DNA of 64,000 nucleotides from G958296245 sp963664035 (GTDB lineage: Bacteria; Chloroflexota; Dehalococcoidia; Lucifugimonadales; G958296245): positions 2,914,001 to 2,978,000 of the forward strand of contig OY760867.2 of NCBI GenBank assembly GCA_963664035.2, in the 5' to 3' direction. The translations under genes and the position numbers were made by a program. Positions 24,858 through 33,405 of the stretch are shown here, piece by piece; positions within the stretch are counted from its first letter, which is position 1; each line of letters begins with the position of its first letter. The notes beneath the pieces were generated by a model. The model was not told the DNA's origin. It saw nothing but the letters and a program-made list of their open reading frames with translations, and ran no database searches.

Positions 24858-26462
24858 ATGGCTGACCTGGCGCATCGAGCAGTGGGACGTCGAGATGGGC
24901 CGGCGATAGGACGAAAAGGCTTGGCAGGCGCAACCAGCCCCGGAAGGGCGAGAGAGGCGAGCTTCGCGAGCGCCGGCGGGTGGCCCGCGTTGACTCTGCT
25001 TGCAATAGACGATCACTCCCTGCCCTTCAGGCGGGACCTGGCCTACTACCTGACCAAGCCCGATGTCCGCCGGGAGCCGGTACTGACCCCCAGCTTGGGG
25101 GACCCGAACGCGGCCGACCACATGGTCGCCCACTTCTACGGGACCGTGCTGCACGACGAAGGCAGGTTCCGCATGTGGTACTACGCGATGAACGAAGTGC
25201 TGCCGAGACCCCTGGAGACGAGCATGGTCTGCTACGCCGAGAGCTCCGACGGCGTCCACTGGACCAAGCCCAGCCTTGGCCAGAAGGAGGTGAAGGGCAG
25301 CCGCGACAACAACGCCTTGGACCTGCCGGGCCAGCAGACCTACGGCGCCTCCGTGATCAAGGACGACGAGGACCCGGACCCGCAGCGGCGATACAAGATG
25401 GTCTACGACCCCGCGCAGCATAGCGGCCCCGTCGCCGACCGCTACGGCCAGGCGATGTCGACCCTGCGCACGGCAACGAGTCCGGACGGCATACACTGGA
25501 ATGTCGGCCCCGAATGGCCGCTCGACGTCTTCGCCGAGCAGTCGGGCTTCTACAAGCACGACGGGATGTACTACGTCCACGGGCAGGGGCTATTCGTCGG
25601 CGGGGGTGAGGGCGGCAGCGAACATGGGCGACAGGGATATGTGTGGGTCTCCCCCGACTTCGAGGAGTGGTTGCCTGGCTGGGCCGAGGCGTTCACGCTG
25701 CCTGAGCCGGCCGACCCCGCCCGGCGGGGCCACCTGTACGTCTACGATCAGGTCCACCTTGGGGTCGGCGCCGCCAACTTCGGCAACGTGCAGGTGGGGC
25801 TATACGGGCTCTGGCATCAGGGCGAGGGCGAATTGCCGCTGTTCAACCTGAAGGGGACGACCTGCGACTTCGGGTTGGTGATCAGCAACGACGGCATCCA
25901 CTTCAGGGAGCCGGTCAGGGGCCACGTCTACATCTCCCGGCACGACTCGCCGGTGACGCCCATGGAGGGCCGCGACTTCCCGACCCTCCTGTGCCAGTGC
26001 AACGGTATCCTCAACGTCGGCGACGAGACCCTCATCTACCATGGGCGCTGGCGCAACGCGCCGCCCGGCGGGGGCTACTACGCCGAGGTCGCCCTGGCGA
26101 CCCTGCCCCGGGACCGCTGGGGCGCTCTGGGCCTGTCTCCGCAACAGTCGGAGGGCTGGGTCTGCTCCGCGCCCGTGACGTTGCCGGACGGCGGCGTCGA
26201 TGTCGTGCTCAACGCCGACCGCCCGGAGCTGATGCGGGTCGACCTGACGGACGAGCGGTTCGTACCCCTGCCTGGGTACTCCGGCCCCGACGGCGGCGTC
26301 CCGCGGGCGGGCGGCGGACTGGAGTCCGTCGTGTCGTGGCCCGCAGGCGACCCGTCGGCGCTGTCGGGCCGGAGCGTGCGCATCAGGGTCCACATGAACA
26401 GGCAAGAGAGCCTGGAGCCAAGGCTGTATGCCGTCTACCTGAGGCCGGCCCCTCACCAGTGA
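24858..26462 (+). CDS. Beta-propeller glycosidase-like protein (GH32/43-like), N-terminus uncertain
   Basis: A protein of up to 534 residues, mostly a five-bladed beta-propeller of the GH32/43 clan look, with repeated motifs such as GRFRMWYYAM, SSDGVHWTKPSLG, TSPDGIHWNVGPEW and ISNDGIHFREPV. It is related to the protein at 33559-34980. Residues 1-45 are low-complexity and unlike the family, which normally starts close to the phrase LPFRRDLAYYLTKPDVRREP. A TTG at 24990 is a plausible true start. A separate frame from GTG 24829 encodes a normal-looking N-terminus ending in a stop at 24909, so the 5' end may be damaged (see findings). No signal peptide is evident, so action on imported material is likely. 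Confidence 0.75.
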   Translation: MADLAHRAVGRRDGPAIGRKGLAGATSPGRAREASFASAGGWPALTLLAIDDHSLPFRRDLAYYLTKPDVRREPVLTPSLGDPNAADHMVAHFYGTVLHDEGRFRMWYYAMNEVLPRPLETSMVCYAESSDGVHWTKPSLGQKEVKGSRDNNALDLPGQQTYGASVIKDDEDPDPQRRYKMVYDPAQHSGPVADRYGQAMSTLRTATSPDGIHWNVGPEWPLDVFAEQSGFYKHDGMYYVHGQGLFVGGGEGGSEHGRQGYVWVSPDFEEWLPGWAEAFTLPEPADPARRGHLYVYDQVHLGVGAANFGNVQVGLYGLWHQGEGELPLFNLKGTTCDFGLVISNDGIHFREPVRGHVYISRHDSPVTPMEGRDFPTLLCQCNGILNVGDETLIYHGRWRNAPPGGGYYAEVALATLPRDRWGALGLSPQQSEGWVCSAPVTLPDGGVDVVLNADRPELMRVDLTDERFVPLPGYSGPDGGVPRAGGGLESVVSWPAGDPSALSGRSVRIRVHMNRQESLEPRLYAVYLRPAPHQ

Positions 26463-26487
26463 GTCAGGTTGGTCGCCCGGACGGGCG

Positions 26488-26516
26488 TTGACCGCACCGG
26501 AAGATGGTGTTACCGT
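26488..26516 (+). promoter_or_regulatory. Candidate promoter before the P-loop gene
   Basis: TTGACC (26488-26493), a 17-nt spacer and TACCGT (26511-26516) lie about 75 nt before the ATG at 26592. Moderate match only. Confidence 0.35.
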
Positions 26517-26591
26517 CCGACGCGTTCGGTCTTGTTGCGGCTTCGCGGGCAAGCAAGTCCGTTCGAGAACACCGACTATAAGGGGGTGGAC

Positions 26592-27296
26592 ATGAGGACG
26601 ATCCTGGTAGGCTGCGAGTATGCCGGTACGACGACCCTGGCACAGGCGATCTGCCGGTGGGCGAGGGACGCCATGGGCGACGAGATGGGGTTCCACGACC
26701 ACTTCAAGATTCCGAACCTCATCGGCCACATGACCGCCGACAGCGAGCAGCTGTACTTCACGGACGAAGAGCTGGAGCAGGTGCGCGGAATGTCTCCGCG
26801 GCTCAAGGAGCATTTCCAGCGGTTCCAGATGGACTACCATCTCTCCTCGGCGTTCTACGGCGACTCGCACCACAACCTGGTCGGGTTCCACATCGACGAG
26901 GCGGTCTACGCCCCCCTGTACTACGGCTACAGCTTGGCGGAGGACGGCTACGCGAAGTCCCGAAGCCGGCAGGGGCGCATCATAGAATCGCACATCATGG
27001 AGGTCGCCCCCGATACCGTCCTGGTGCTGATGAAGGCATCGCCGGAGGTCATTCGCAGGCGCATGAGGGAGAACCCCCATCGCGAGGGACTCCTCCAGGA
27101 GAAGGACATCGAGCACGTCCTCGACGCTTTCGAAGAGGAATACGAGCGCTCGTTCATTCGCAGGCGTTTCGTTCTCGACACGAGCGCGTCCACCATCGAA
27201 GAGACGCTGGCCGAGTTCGTCGATAAGATGGAGACGCACCTGACCGAGGCCGACCGCCTCAAGATCATTACTCACCGAAACTGGCAGGAGGCCTGA
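26592..27296 (+). CDS. Adenylate-kinase-like P-loop protein with degenerate Walker A
   Basis: A 234-residue protein of a P-loop kinase type (small-molecule or nucleotide kinase-like). It opens MRTILVGCEYAGTTTLAQAI: the Walker A position normally held by Lys is Thr13. Other family-like phrases are HNLVGFHIDEAVYAPLYYGY, DTVLVLMKASPEVIRRRMRE and a C-terminal helical region with EETLAEFVDKME. A paralogue at 52304-53032 keeps Lys (GCEFAGKTTL). The Lys loss suggests altered or lost phosphoryl transfer. The ATG at 26592 is chosen over an upstream frame extension with no family similarity. It is 3 nt from the BNR gene, so the two are coupled. Confidence 0.78.
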   Translation: MRTILVGCEYAGTTTLAQAICRWARDAMGDEMGFHDHFKIPNLIGHMTADSEQLYFTDEELEQVRGMSPRLKEHFQRFQMDYHLSSAFYGDSHHNLVGFHIDEAVYAPLYYGYSLAEDGYAKSRSRQGRIIESHIMEVAPDTVLVLMKASPEVIRRRMRENPHREGLLQEKDIEHVLDAFEEEYERSFIRRRFVLDTSASTIEETLAEFVDKMETHLTEADRLKIITHRNWQEA

Positions 27297-27299
27297 ATC

Positions 27300-28634
27300 A
27301 TGGAGCAAGAGTTCGTCGATCAAGTCCGTTCCTACGTACCTGAGGATGTCCTGTTCCTCCACGTCGGCCGCAACCTCGGCGGCATGATCGAGTTGAAGGA
27401 TGGGACGCTGATGAGCCTTTCCGGAGCCGGCCGGGCCGTCTCGCGCGACGGAGGAGTGACCTGGGGAGAGCCGGAGCCGATCTGCGGCGAAGATGGGCGG
27501 CAGCTGGAGAAAGGGCTGGTGAGCCTCTTCCCGCCGCACACCGGCTGGCAGTTCACCGGCATCCGCCTACTGCGGTTGAAGTCGGGCGGCATCGGTGGAT
27601 TCGGCGGCGAGTCCAACAACGCGAAGCCCTATGGGCTCAGCCCCTGGTTCACCCGGTCCGATGACGAGGGGAAGACTTGGTCCAAGCCTGTGAGAGTGGC
27701 GGAGCCGTACAACAATGCCGTGATGCACGGGGCAGCCGTCGTCACGAGCACCGGCCGCATAGTCGCTCCCGTTTACGATTTCATCGGTCACCACCTGCGC
27801 AGGGAGCCCAGTAAGGCCCCCTTCCGGGACACGTTTGCCCTGGTGGGCCACCACGGTCACGAGAATGCAATGTCCTATTGCTGGAGCTACCACTCGGACG
27901 ACGAAGGCCAAACGTGGCATCCGAACGACGCGAAGGGGGTCTGGGCGACGGGAGGGGACCTGTTCGTGACCCTGGACACCAGCGCGGGCGGCCACTACAC
28001 CTGCGAGGAGCCCGACCTCGTGGAGGTCAGCCCCGAACACCTCCTCATGATTCACCGGACGCCCCTGGGGCGGCTCTACCAGTCCTGGTCGAACGACAAC
28101 GGCGGGACCTGGTCCCAACCCGAGCCCACCACCCTGGCCTCGTCGAGGTCCCCGGCGGCCACTGCGAGGATACCCGGGACGAACGACCTGCTGATCATAT
28201 GGAACCAGTCCTCGGCGGATGAGATCGAGAGCGGCTTGCAGCGCCACCGCCTCTCCTCCGCCGTCAGCAGAGACGGCGGGGAGACCTGGCAACGGGGAAG
28301 GAACGTCTTCTCCATCTTCCAACAGAAGGGCGACGTCGACCGCGTGGAGGCTCCGCCCATCCGCAGCTACCGGGCCATGCGGCTCTCGCCCAGGCTGCCC
28401 TCCAACGACATCGAAGGCATGTACCCCTACCTGACGCTGTGGAAGGACCGGGCCATCATCCAGTTCGGAGCCGTCGAGCGGGCCCGGTACATAGTCGATT
28501 CCGAGGGCGGGACGGCTTATGACCGGAGAGACCTGCCCGCAAGCGAGCGGCAGCGCCTGGAGGGCCAGAGCCGCCCGAGCGCGAGCGGGGAAGTCTGCCT
28601 CGGCCTCCCGATCTCCTGGTTCTTTGAAGGCTAG
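27300..28634 (+). CDS. BNR/Asp-box sialidase-like exo-hydrolase
   Basis: A 444-residue six-bladed propeller protein with five Asp boxes of the S-x-D-x-G-x-T-W type: SRDGGVTW, SDDEGKTW, SDDEGQTW, SNDNGGTW and SRDGGETW. This is the sialidase/neuraminidase superfamily layout. The catalytic Arg triad, Tyr and Glu cannot be assigned from sequence alone. No signal peptide is seen, so it probably acts in the cytoplasm on imported sugars, or as a sugar-acid lyase/hydrolase relative. It follows the P-loop gene by 3 nt and precedes the binding-protein/permease block. Confidence 0.8.
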   Translation: MEQEFVDQVRSYVPEDVLFLHVGRNLGGMIELKDGTLMSLSGAGRAVSRDGGVTWGEPEPICGEDGRQLEKGLVSLFPPHTGWQFTGIRLLRLKSGGIGGFGGESNNAKPYGLSPWFTRSDDEGKTWSKPVRVAEPYNNAVMHGAAVVTSTGRIVAPVYDFIGHHLRREPSKAPFRDTFALVGHHGHENAMSYCWSYHSDDEGQTWHPNDAKGVWATGGDLFVTLDTSAGGHYTCEEPDLVEVSPEHLLMIHRTPLGRLYQSWSNDNGGTWSQPEPTTLASSRSPAATARIPGTNDLLIIWNQSSADEIESGLQRHRLSSAVSRDGGETWQRGRNVFSIFQQKGDVDRVEAPPIRSYRAMRLSPRLPSNDIEGMYPYLTLWKDRAIIQFGAVERARYIVDSEGGTAYDRRDLPASERQRLEGQSRPSASGEVCLGLPISWFFEG

Positions 28635-28893
28635 TGCTCCAACATTGTTGAAATGATGGCTAACCTTGAATCCCCTCCCCCATTTTGGGGGAGGGTTAGG
28701 GTGGGGGCACCGCTGCCCCGCGCAGTATTCTCTCCACCCTTCATTGCTAGTTGTCGGTCCACTAGTGCTCCAACATTGTTGAAATGATGGCTAACCTTGG
28801 AATCCCCTCCCCCATTTTGGGGGAGGGTTAGGGTGGGGGCACCGCTGCCCCGCGCAGTATTCTCTCCACCCTTCATTGCTAGTTGTCGGTCCA
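28631..28893 (+). repeat. Tandem duplication of a 131/132-bp MITE-like unit
   Basis: Two near-identical head-to-tail copies (28631-28761 and 28762-28893) differ by one inserted base. Each begins CTAGTGCTCCAACA and ends TGTCGGTCCACTAG; the ends are imperfect inverted repeats (11 of 14) with TA at the boundary, as expected for an IS630/Tc1-type miniature element. Inside each is a family A palindrome (CCCTCCCCCATTTTGGGGGA, then GGG). No coding frame is present. Confidence 0.8.
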
Positions 28894-29050
28894 CTAGGCG
28901 GAATAATCTGCGCCGTCCTCGGTATCGTGTAGGCCGAGCGGCCATGCCGAATACGATTTTCGTGATCGGATCGCAGCCGCCGCCGATACCGTGTCGTGTC
29001 GCGCCTGCGCCAGTGCAAAACTGCACGAATTCGTCGCCTGCGGGCGGCGC

Positions 29051-29079
29051 TTGACAAGCCCTAGGACGTGTGATACAAG
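29051..29079 (+). promoter_or_regulatory. Strong candidate promoter of the binding-protein gene
   Basis: A perfect TTGACA (29051-29056), a 17-nt spacer and TACAAG (29074-29079) with an extended TG motif just before it. The gene starts at 29155 after a GGGAGGAAAG site. Confidence 0.6.
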
Positions 29080-29090
29080 CCGTCCTGGGT
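29059..29090 (+). promoter_or_regulatory. Dyad overlapping the -10, likely repressor operator
   Basis: The arms CCCTAGGACG (29059-29068) and CGTCCTGGGT (29081-29090) are inverted repeats (8 of 10 bases) spaced by 12 nt, with the -10 box in the spacer. Such placement is typical of an operator for a dimeric sugar- or ligand-responsive repressor. The factor is unknown. Confidence 0.5.
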
Positions 29091-29154
29091 TTTACAGGTC
29101 TTGTGACGTCACTCCTAGAGACGGGCGTTGCTCTGAGTCATTTGGGGAGGAAAG

Positions 29155-31236
29155 ATGATGAAACATCTCAGCTTGTTGCTCGCACTGGTCGCGGTTCTCG
29201 TTGCCCTGGCCTGTACGCAGGAGGTGGTCAAGGAGGTAGAGGTGCCGGGCGAGACGGTGGTCGTGGAGAAGGAGGTCATCAGGGAGGTGCCTGTCGAGAA
29301 GGTGGTGACCGTTGAGAAGGAGGTCATCAAAGAGGTAGCCGTGCCTGGTGAGACGGTGGTGGTGGAGAAGGAGGTCGTCAGAGAGGTGCAGGTGCCGGGC
29401 GAGACGGTGGTGGTGGAGAAGGAGGTCATCAAGGAGGTCCCTGTCGAGGTGGTGGTGGAGAGGGAGGTCATCAAAGAGGTAAAGGTGCCGGGCGAGACGG
29501 TGGTGGTGGAGAAGGAGGTTGTCAAGGAGGTCGTGAAGGTAGTAGAGGTAGAGAAGCCTGTCATCGTCGAGAAGGAGGTCAAGGTAGTCACAGAGGTGCC
29601 GAGGGGGGAGAAGATCATGCGTGCCCGCGTGTGCTGCATGGCTGACTCCTTCGCACCGCACTACTCGGGCAGCGGGTCCATTGATATCATCTACAACTTC
29701 ATAGGTACCCACCTGGTAAGGACCGACTCCATCCAGCAAAAGCAGACCCCGGACCTGGCGGAGAGGTGGGAGTTCGCTGAAGATTTCAAATCGGCCACGT
29801 ACTACCTCCGGAGGGGCGCCAAGTGGCACGACGGAGAGCCGATCACGGCCAGGGACGTAGCGTTTAGCTACAAGATGTTCCTCGACCCGACCAGCCCCTT
29901 CGCTTTGCAATTCGAAGGCCTCAAGGGCGGGGAGGCGTTCAGCGACGACTTTGCCAACTGGAAGACCAACGAGCTCCCCGGTGTAGTGGTCGTGGACGAC
30001 CACACGATCAGGTTCGAGTTCGATGAGCCTGAACGTGCTTTCATAGAGCTGATGCACGGGCTCCAGACCCGTTGGACGATGTTGCCTGAGCACATCCTTG
30101 GCGACCTCCCGGTGGATGAATTCCGCCAGACGGCGTACTGGAAGGACGACCTGACGCAAGGCGGTCCCTACAAGATTGCCAGGCACGTGGTCCAGCAGTA
30201 CATCGAGCTTGTGCCTAACGAAGACTACTGGTTCGGAAGGCCGATTCTCGACAAGCTGATACTGGTATATATCTCGTCCCCGGATGCCACCGAAGTCGCC
30301 ATGCACCGACAGGAAGTCGATATAAGCATCCGCGGGGGGCTTTCTGGGGTTGACGCCTACCAGGGGATCCTCCTCGACCCTAATTGGAGTGTCGCCCGGA
30401 ATACCGGGAGGAACCCATCAGCATACAGCTTCAGCAAGAATGTCGACGCCCAGCTAAAGGACAAGCGGTTCCGCCAGGCGTTCGCATACGCAATCGACCG
30501 GCCGGCCATGCTGGAGGGAATCCTGAAAGGCCGTGGCGTCTACGCCCCGATAAACTTGACCCTCAACCCAGACGCGAGACCCGAATGGAAGACCATGTAC
30601 CAGTACGATCCGGAGAAGTCGAGGGCGCTCCTCGCGGAGATGGGGTGGGACTCCAACCGCGTCGTAGAGGTCACTCTCACTAATCCGAGAGACACCGATA
30701 AGGCCGCGATGCCTATCGAGCAGCAGTACCTTGCGGACGTGGGCATCAAGATCGAATTCAACGTGCTGGAACGAGCGACCCACTCAAACGTAATGAACAC
30801 GTTCGCTTACGAGATGCGAAGGGCCGGCAGTAGGCTGCCGGGGTTGGGGGGCGGCGAAAACCCCGCGAACAAATTCAGGAGGGAGTGGCATAGCGATGGG
30901 AGAGACGAGACCGGCTACGCCGCCGACCAGTTGGCGTTAGGCTCCGGCTGGGACGCCAAGATCGAAGCTCTCCAGGCGGCCATCACCCGGGAAGAGGCTG
31001 TCGCCCGCTTCCACGTGCTAGGCGATCAATTGATGGAAGACATGCCCGAAATCGCGACTCTCGGCCAGATGTCGTACTTCGCTGTTGCCAAGAGGGCTCT
31101 GCTTCCAGGGTACGAAGCGATAAACCTCCACGAGAGTACCGCGACCGACCTCAGAGACGTACCCTTCTTCCCGCCATTCTGGAGAGGCACCGACGCTTCG
31201 CTTTTAGAGGTCTGGCTCTGGGACGTTACCGACTGA
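29155..31236 (+). CDS. Family 5 substrate-binding lipoprotein with Val-Glu-Lys repeat stalk
   Basis: A 693-residue lipoprotein: signal peptide and lipobox VALAC (Cys about residue 20), then about 125 residues of a regular repeat built on VPGETVVVEKEVIKEV, ending near PRGEKIMRARVC. The stalk probably forms an extended or coiled spacer that lifts the binding domain off the membrane. The rest is a standard SBP_bac_5 domain (PDLAERWEFAEDFKSATYYL, WHDGEPITARDVAFSYKM, VDISIRGG, FRQAFAYAIDRPAML). Stalk-bearing family 5 binding proteins are known in Chloroflexota. The ATG at 29155 has the ribosome-binding site GGGAGGAAAG. Confidence 0.9.
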   Translation: MMKHLSLLLALVAVLVALACTQEVVKEVEVPGETVVVEKEVIREVPVEKVVTVEKEVIKEVAVPGETVVVEKEVVREVQVPGETVVVEKEVIKEVPVEVVVEREVIKEVKVPGETVVVEKEVVKEVVKVVEVEKPVIVEKEVKVVTEVPRGEKIMRARVCCMADSFAPHYSGSGSIDIIYNFIGTHLVRTDSIQQKQTPDLAERWEFAEDFKSATYYLRRGAKWHDGEPITARDVAFSYKMFLDPTSPFALQFEGLKGGEAFSDDFANWKTNELPGVVVVDDHTIRFEFDEPERAFIELMHGLQTRWTMLPEHILGDLPVDEFRQTAYWKDDLTQGGPYKIARHVVQQYIELVPNEDYWFGRPILDKLILVYISSPDATEVAMHRQEVDISIRGGLSGVDAYQGILLDPNWSVARNTGRNPSAYSFSKNVDAQLKDKRFRQAFAYAIDRPAMLEGILKGRGVYAPINLTLNPDARPEWKTMYQYDPEKSRALLAEMGWDSNRVVEVTLTNPRDTDKAAMPIEQQYLADVGIKIEFNVLERATHSNVMNTFAYEMRRAGSRLPGLGGGENPANKFRREWHSDGRDETGYAADQLALGSGWDAKIEALQAAITREEAVARFHVLGDQLMEDMPEIATLGQMSYFAVAKRALLPGYEAINLHESTATDLRDVPFFPPFWRGTDASLLEVWLWDVTD

Positions 31237-31259
31237 GCTAGGCCTGCAGAGACTAAGCC

Positions 31260-31288
31260 AGACGCGGAGAGCGGGGCTCTCCGCGTCT
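31260..31288 (+). terminator. Perfect 12-bp hairpin after the binding-protein gene
   Basis: AGACGCGGAGAG and CTCTCCGCGTCT pair perfectly around the 5-nt loop CGGGG. No T tract follows, so it may be a 3' stabiliser or factor-dependent stop. It mirrors the hairpins between binding protein and permeases at 1208-1284. Confidence 0.6.
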
Positions 31289-31321
31289 GCTATGTCTCTA
31301 CTCTTGATGCCGTGACAAGAA

Positions 31322-31357
31322 CGGATCTCCCCCTCTCCGCTGGGGGGGGGGGGATCC
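31322..31357 (+). repeat. Diverged family A palindrome with a G12 run
   Basis: GGATCTCCCCCTCTCCGCT followed by twelve G (31342-31353) and ATCC resembles the other GGGGG-loop palindromes. The homopolymer is a possible sequencing-length error site. The rest of 31237-31470 shows nothing else. Confidence 0.55.
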
Positions 31358-31470
31358 GCGAACCCCAGCGCTACTTCGTTTGGGGTGAGGTTCCGTCTGG
31401 GCCCGGCGAGTATTGGGGTCCCGGTACGACGGCGTACAGCAGGCGGTAGGCGACCGGGGAGCGGAGGTCG

Positions 31471-32457
31471 ATGAAGAAATACATAATTCGCCGCATACTC
31501 ATCACCATCCCCCTGGTGTTCATCATCACCGTGATATTGTTCGCGTTCATCAACCTGGCGCCCGGCGACCCTGTCGACGCCATGATCGACCCTCTCGAGC
31601 TCGGAGAAGAAGCCTACTCCAGCGTGGTGGACTTTGAGAAGGCGAAGGAACAGGCGCGCGAGGCGCTGGGGCTGAACAAACCGATACCGCTCCGGTACGT
31701 CCACTGGCTCGGTAGGGTCCTACGGGGGGACCTCGGTCACTCGTACCAGAGCAACCGGCCCGTATTGGATCAAATCAAGGAGCGTTTCTGGCAAACTGCT
31801 GAGTTAACCTGGACTGCGCTTGTGCTCTCCACGGTCTTGGGGACCTTGTTTGGAGTAATTGCGGCCCTTCGGCAGTACAGCCTGTATGATAACGTGCTCA
31901 GCTTCGTCTCGTTGGTCGGCGTCGCGATCCCGACGTTCTTCTCCGCGCTGGCCGTGCTCTACATCTTCGCCCTCGTCTTGGGGTGGATACCCACCTTCGG
32001 TATCCAGGACCCGGGCAGCGAGGGCTTTAGCATCCTCGACAATCTCCACCACCTGATCGCCCCGGCCCTGGTACTTTCACTCGATTCCACGGCCGGCAAC
32101 ACGAGGTATGCCCGCACGGCGATGTTGGAAGTGATGAGATCGGACTACGTGAGGACCGCGCGAGCGAAGGGGCTGTCCGAGCGGGCGGTCTTCGGAAGGC
32201 ATGCTTTCCGCAACGCCCTCCTTCCGTTGATCACCATCAACGCGATGAAGCTGCCGGGCCTGTTTGGGGGCGCCCTGATCGTGGAGATCATGTTCTCCTG
32301 GCCGGGTTTGGGCCGGCTCAGCATCGAGGCAGCTTTCAATAGGGACTACAGCATGCTGATGGGAATGGGGTTCATTGTCTCCACGATGGTCATACTAGCG
32401 AACTTGCTCGCCGACGTACTGTACGCATATATCGACCCGCGCATCCGCATCACGTGA
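31471..32457 (+). CDS. Oligopeptide-type ABC transporter permease, DppB/OppB-like
   Basis: A 328-residue permease opening MKKYIIRRILITIPLVFIIT, with NLAPGDPVDAMID and LNKPIPLRYVHWLGRVLRGD, and an ATPase-contact loop (TARAKGLSERAVFGRHAFRN). The end (LADVLYAYIDPRIRIT) is canonical. It follows the stalked binding protein after a 234-nt gap and precedes the partner permease by 39 nt. No ATPase gene follows in this cluster, unlike at 3450-5584. Confidence 0.93.
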   Translation: MKKYIIRRILITIPLVFIITVILFAFINLAPGDPVDAMIDPLELGEEAYSSVVDFEKAKEQAREALGLNKPIPLRYVHWLGRVLRGDLGHSYQSNRPVLDQIKERFWQTAELTWTALVLSTVLGTLFGVIAALRQYSLYDNVLSFVSLVGVAIPTFFSALAVLYIFALVLGWIPTFGIQDPGSEGFSILDNLHHLIAPALVLSLDSTAGNTRYARTAMLEVMRSDYVRTARAKGLSERAVFGRHAFRNALLPLITINAMKLPGLFGGALIVEIMFSWPGLGRLSIEAAFNRDYSMLMGMGFIVSTMVILANLLADVLYAYIDPRIRIT

Positions 32458-32496
32458 GCACGCCGTTGAGAGCTGCCAAGGGGTAGGAAGAAGACT

Positions 32497-33405
32497 ATGG
32501 CCCGCACCGATACCAACGTCAGCGCCGCCGCGTCGGCGGAGCAGGCCTTTCGCAGGCCCGCCGGGAGGAGACGGTGGCAACGGTTCCGCAGCCACAAGGG
32601 GGCGCTCTTCGGGCTCGCCGTCCTGGGCACGTTCAGCTTCATGGCCCTGTTTGCTCCGTTGGTCACCTGGCACGACCCCTTCTACACCGACGTGAGCTCC
32701 ATCAGGGCCGCGCCCAGCTTCTCCCACGTCCTCGGCACCGACGCGTCTGGACGCGACGTATTTGCCAGGATGGTCTACGCGGCGCGAGTCTCCCTGAGCG
32801 TGGGCCTCATCGCGGCCACCATCGCTTCGATGATCGGGGCCGTCATCGGAATGGTGTCGGGGTACCTTGGCGGTTGGGTCGACAACGCGCTGATGCGCTT
32901 TACCGAAGTGGTGATGACCTTCCCCACGTTCTTTGCCCTGATCATACTCGTCTCGCTGGTGGGTCCCAGCGTGTTCAACTTGATGATAATAATGGGCGTC
33001 CTCGGGTGGGAGGGGAAGGCCCGGCTCGTCCGAGGCCAGGTGCTCTCCCTGAAGGAGATGGACTACGTGACCGCGTCCAGGGGGCTCGGAGCCAGCGACG
33101 TCCGCCTGATCGGAGTCCACATCTTTCCCGGCGTCCTGCCCTTCATCCTGGTGGCGGCCACGCTGCAGATAGCGGGAGTCATCCTGGCCGAGTCCGGCCT
33201 CAGCTTCATCGGGCTGGGCGTGCAGATCCCCACCGCCACCTGGGGCAACATGATGAACGCCGCGCAGTCGATGCACATACTCAGGAACGTCCCCTGGCTC
33301 TGGGTGCCTCCCGGCCTCGCGATCTCCATGACGGTGATCGCGGTGAACTTCGTCGGAGACGGTCTGCGGGACGCGCTGGACCCACGGTCCGGCACCAGTG
33401 TCTGA
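32497..33405 (+). CDS. Oligopeptide-type ABC transporter permease, DppC/OppC-like
   Basis: A 302-residue permease with the DppC core LGTDASGRDVFARMVYAARV, the contact loop ASRGLGASDVRLIGVHIFPG and the terminus FVGDGLRDALDPR. This permease pair must use ATPases made elsewhere, perhaps those at 3450-5584 or another set, because the next gene is a beta-propeller protein and no OppD/OppF genes are nearby. Confidence 0.92.
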   Translation: MARTDTNVSAAASAEQAFRRPAGRRRWQRFRSHKGALFGLAVLGTFSFMALFAPLVTWHDPFYTDVSSIRAAPSFSHVLGTDASGRDVFARMVYAARVSLSVGLIAATIASMIGAVIGMVSGYLGGWVDNALMRFTEVVMTFPTFFALIILVSLVGPSVFNLMIIMGVLGWEGKARLVRGQVLSLKEMDYVTASRGLGASDVRLIGVHIFPGVLPFILVAATLQIAGVILAESGLSFIGLGVQIPTATWGNMMNAAQSMHILRNVPWLWVPPGLAISMTVIAVNFVGDGLRDALDPRSGTSV

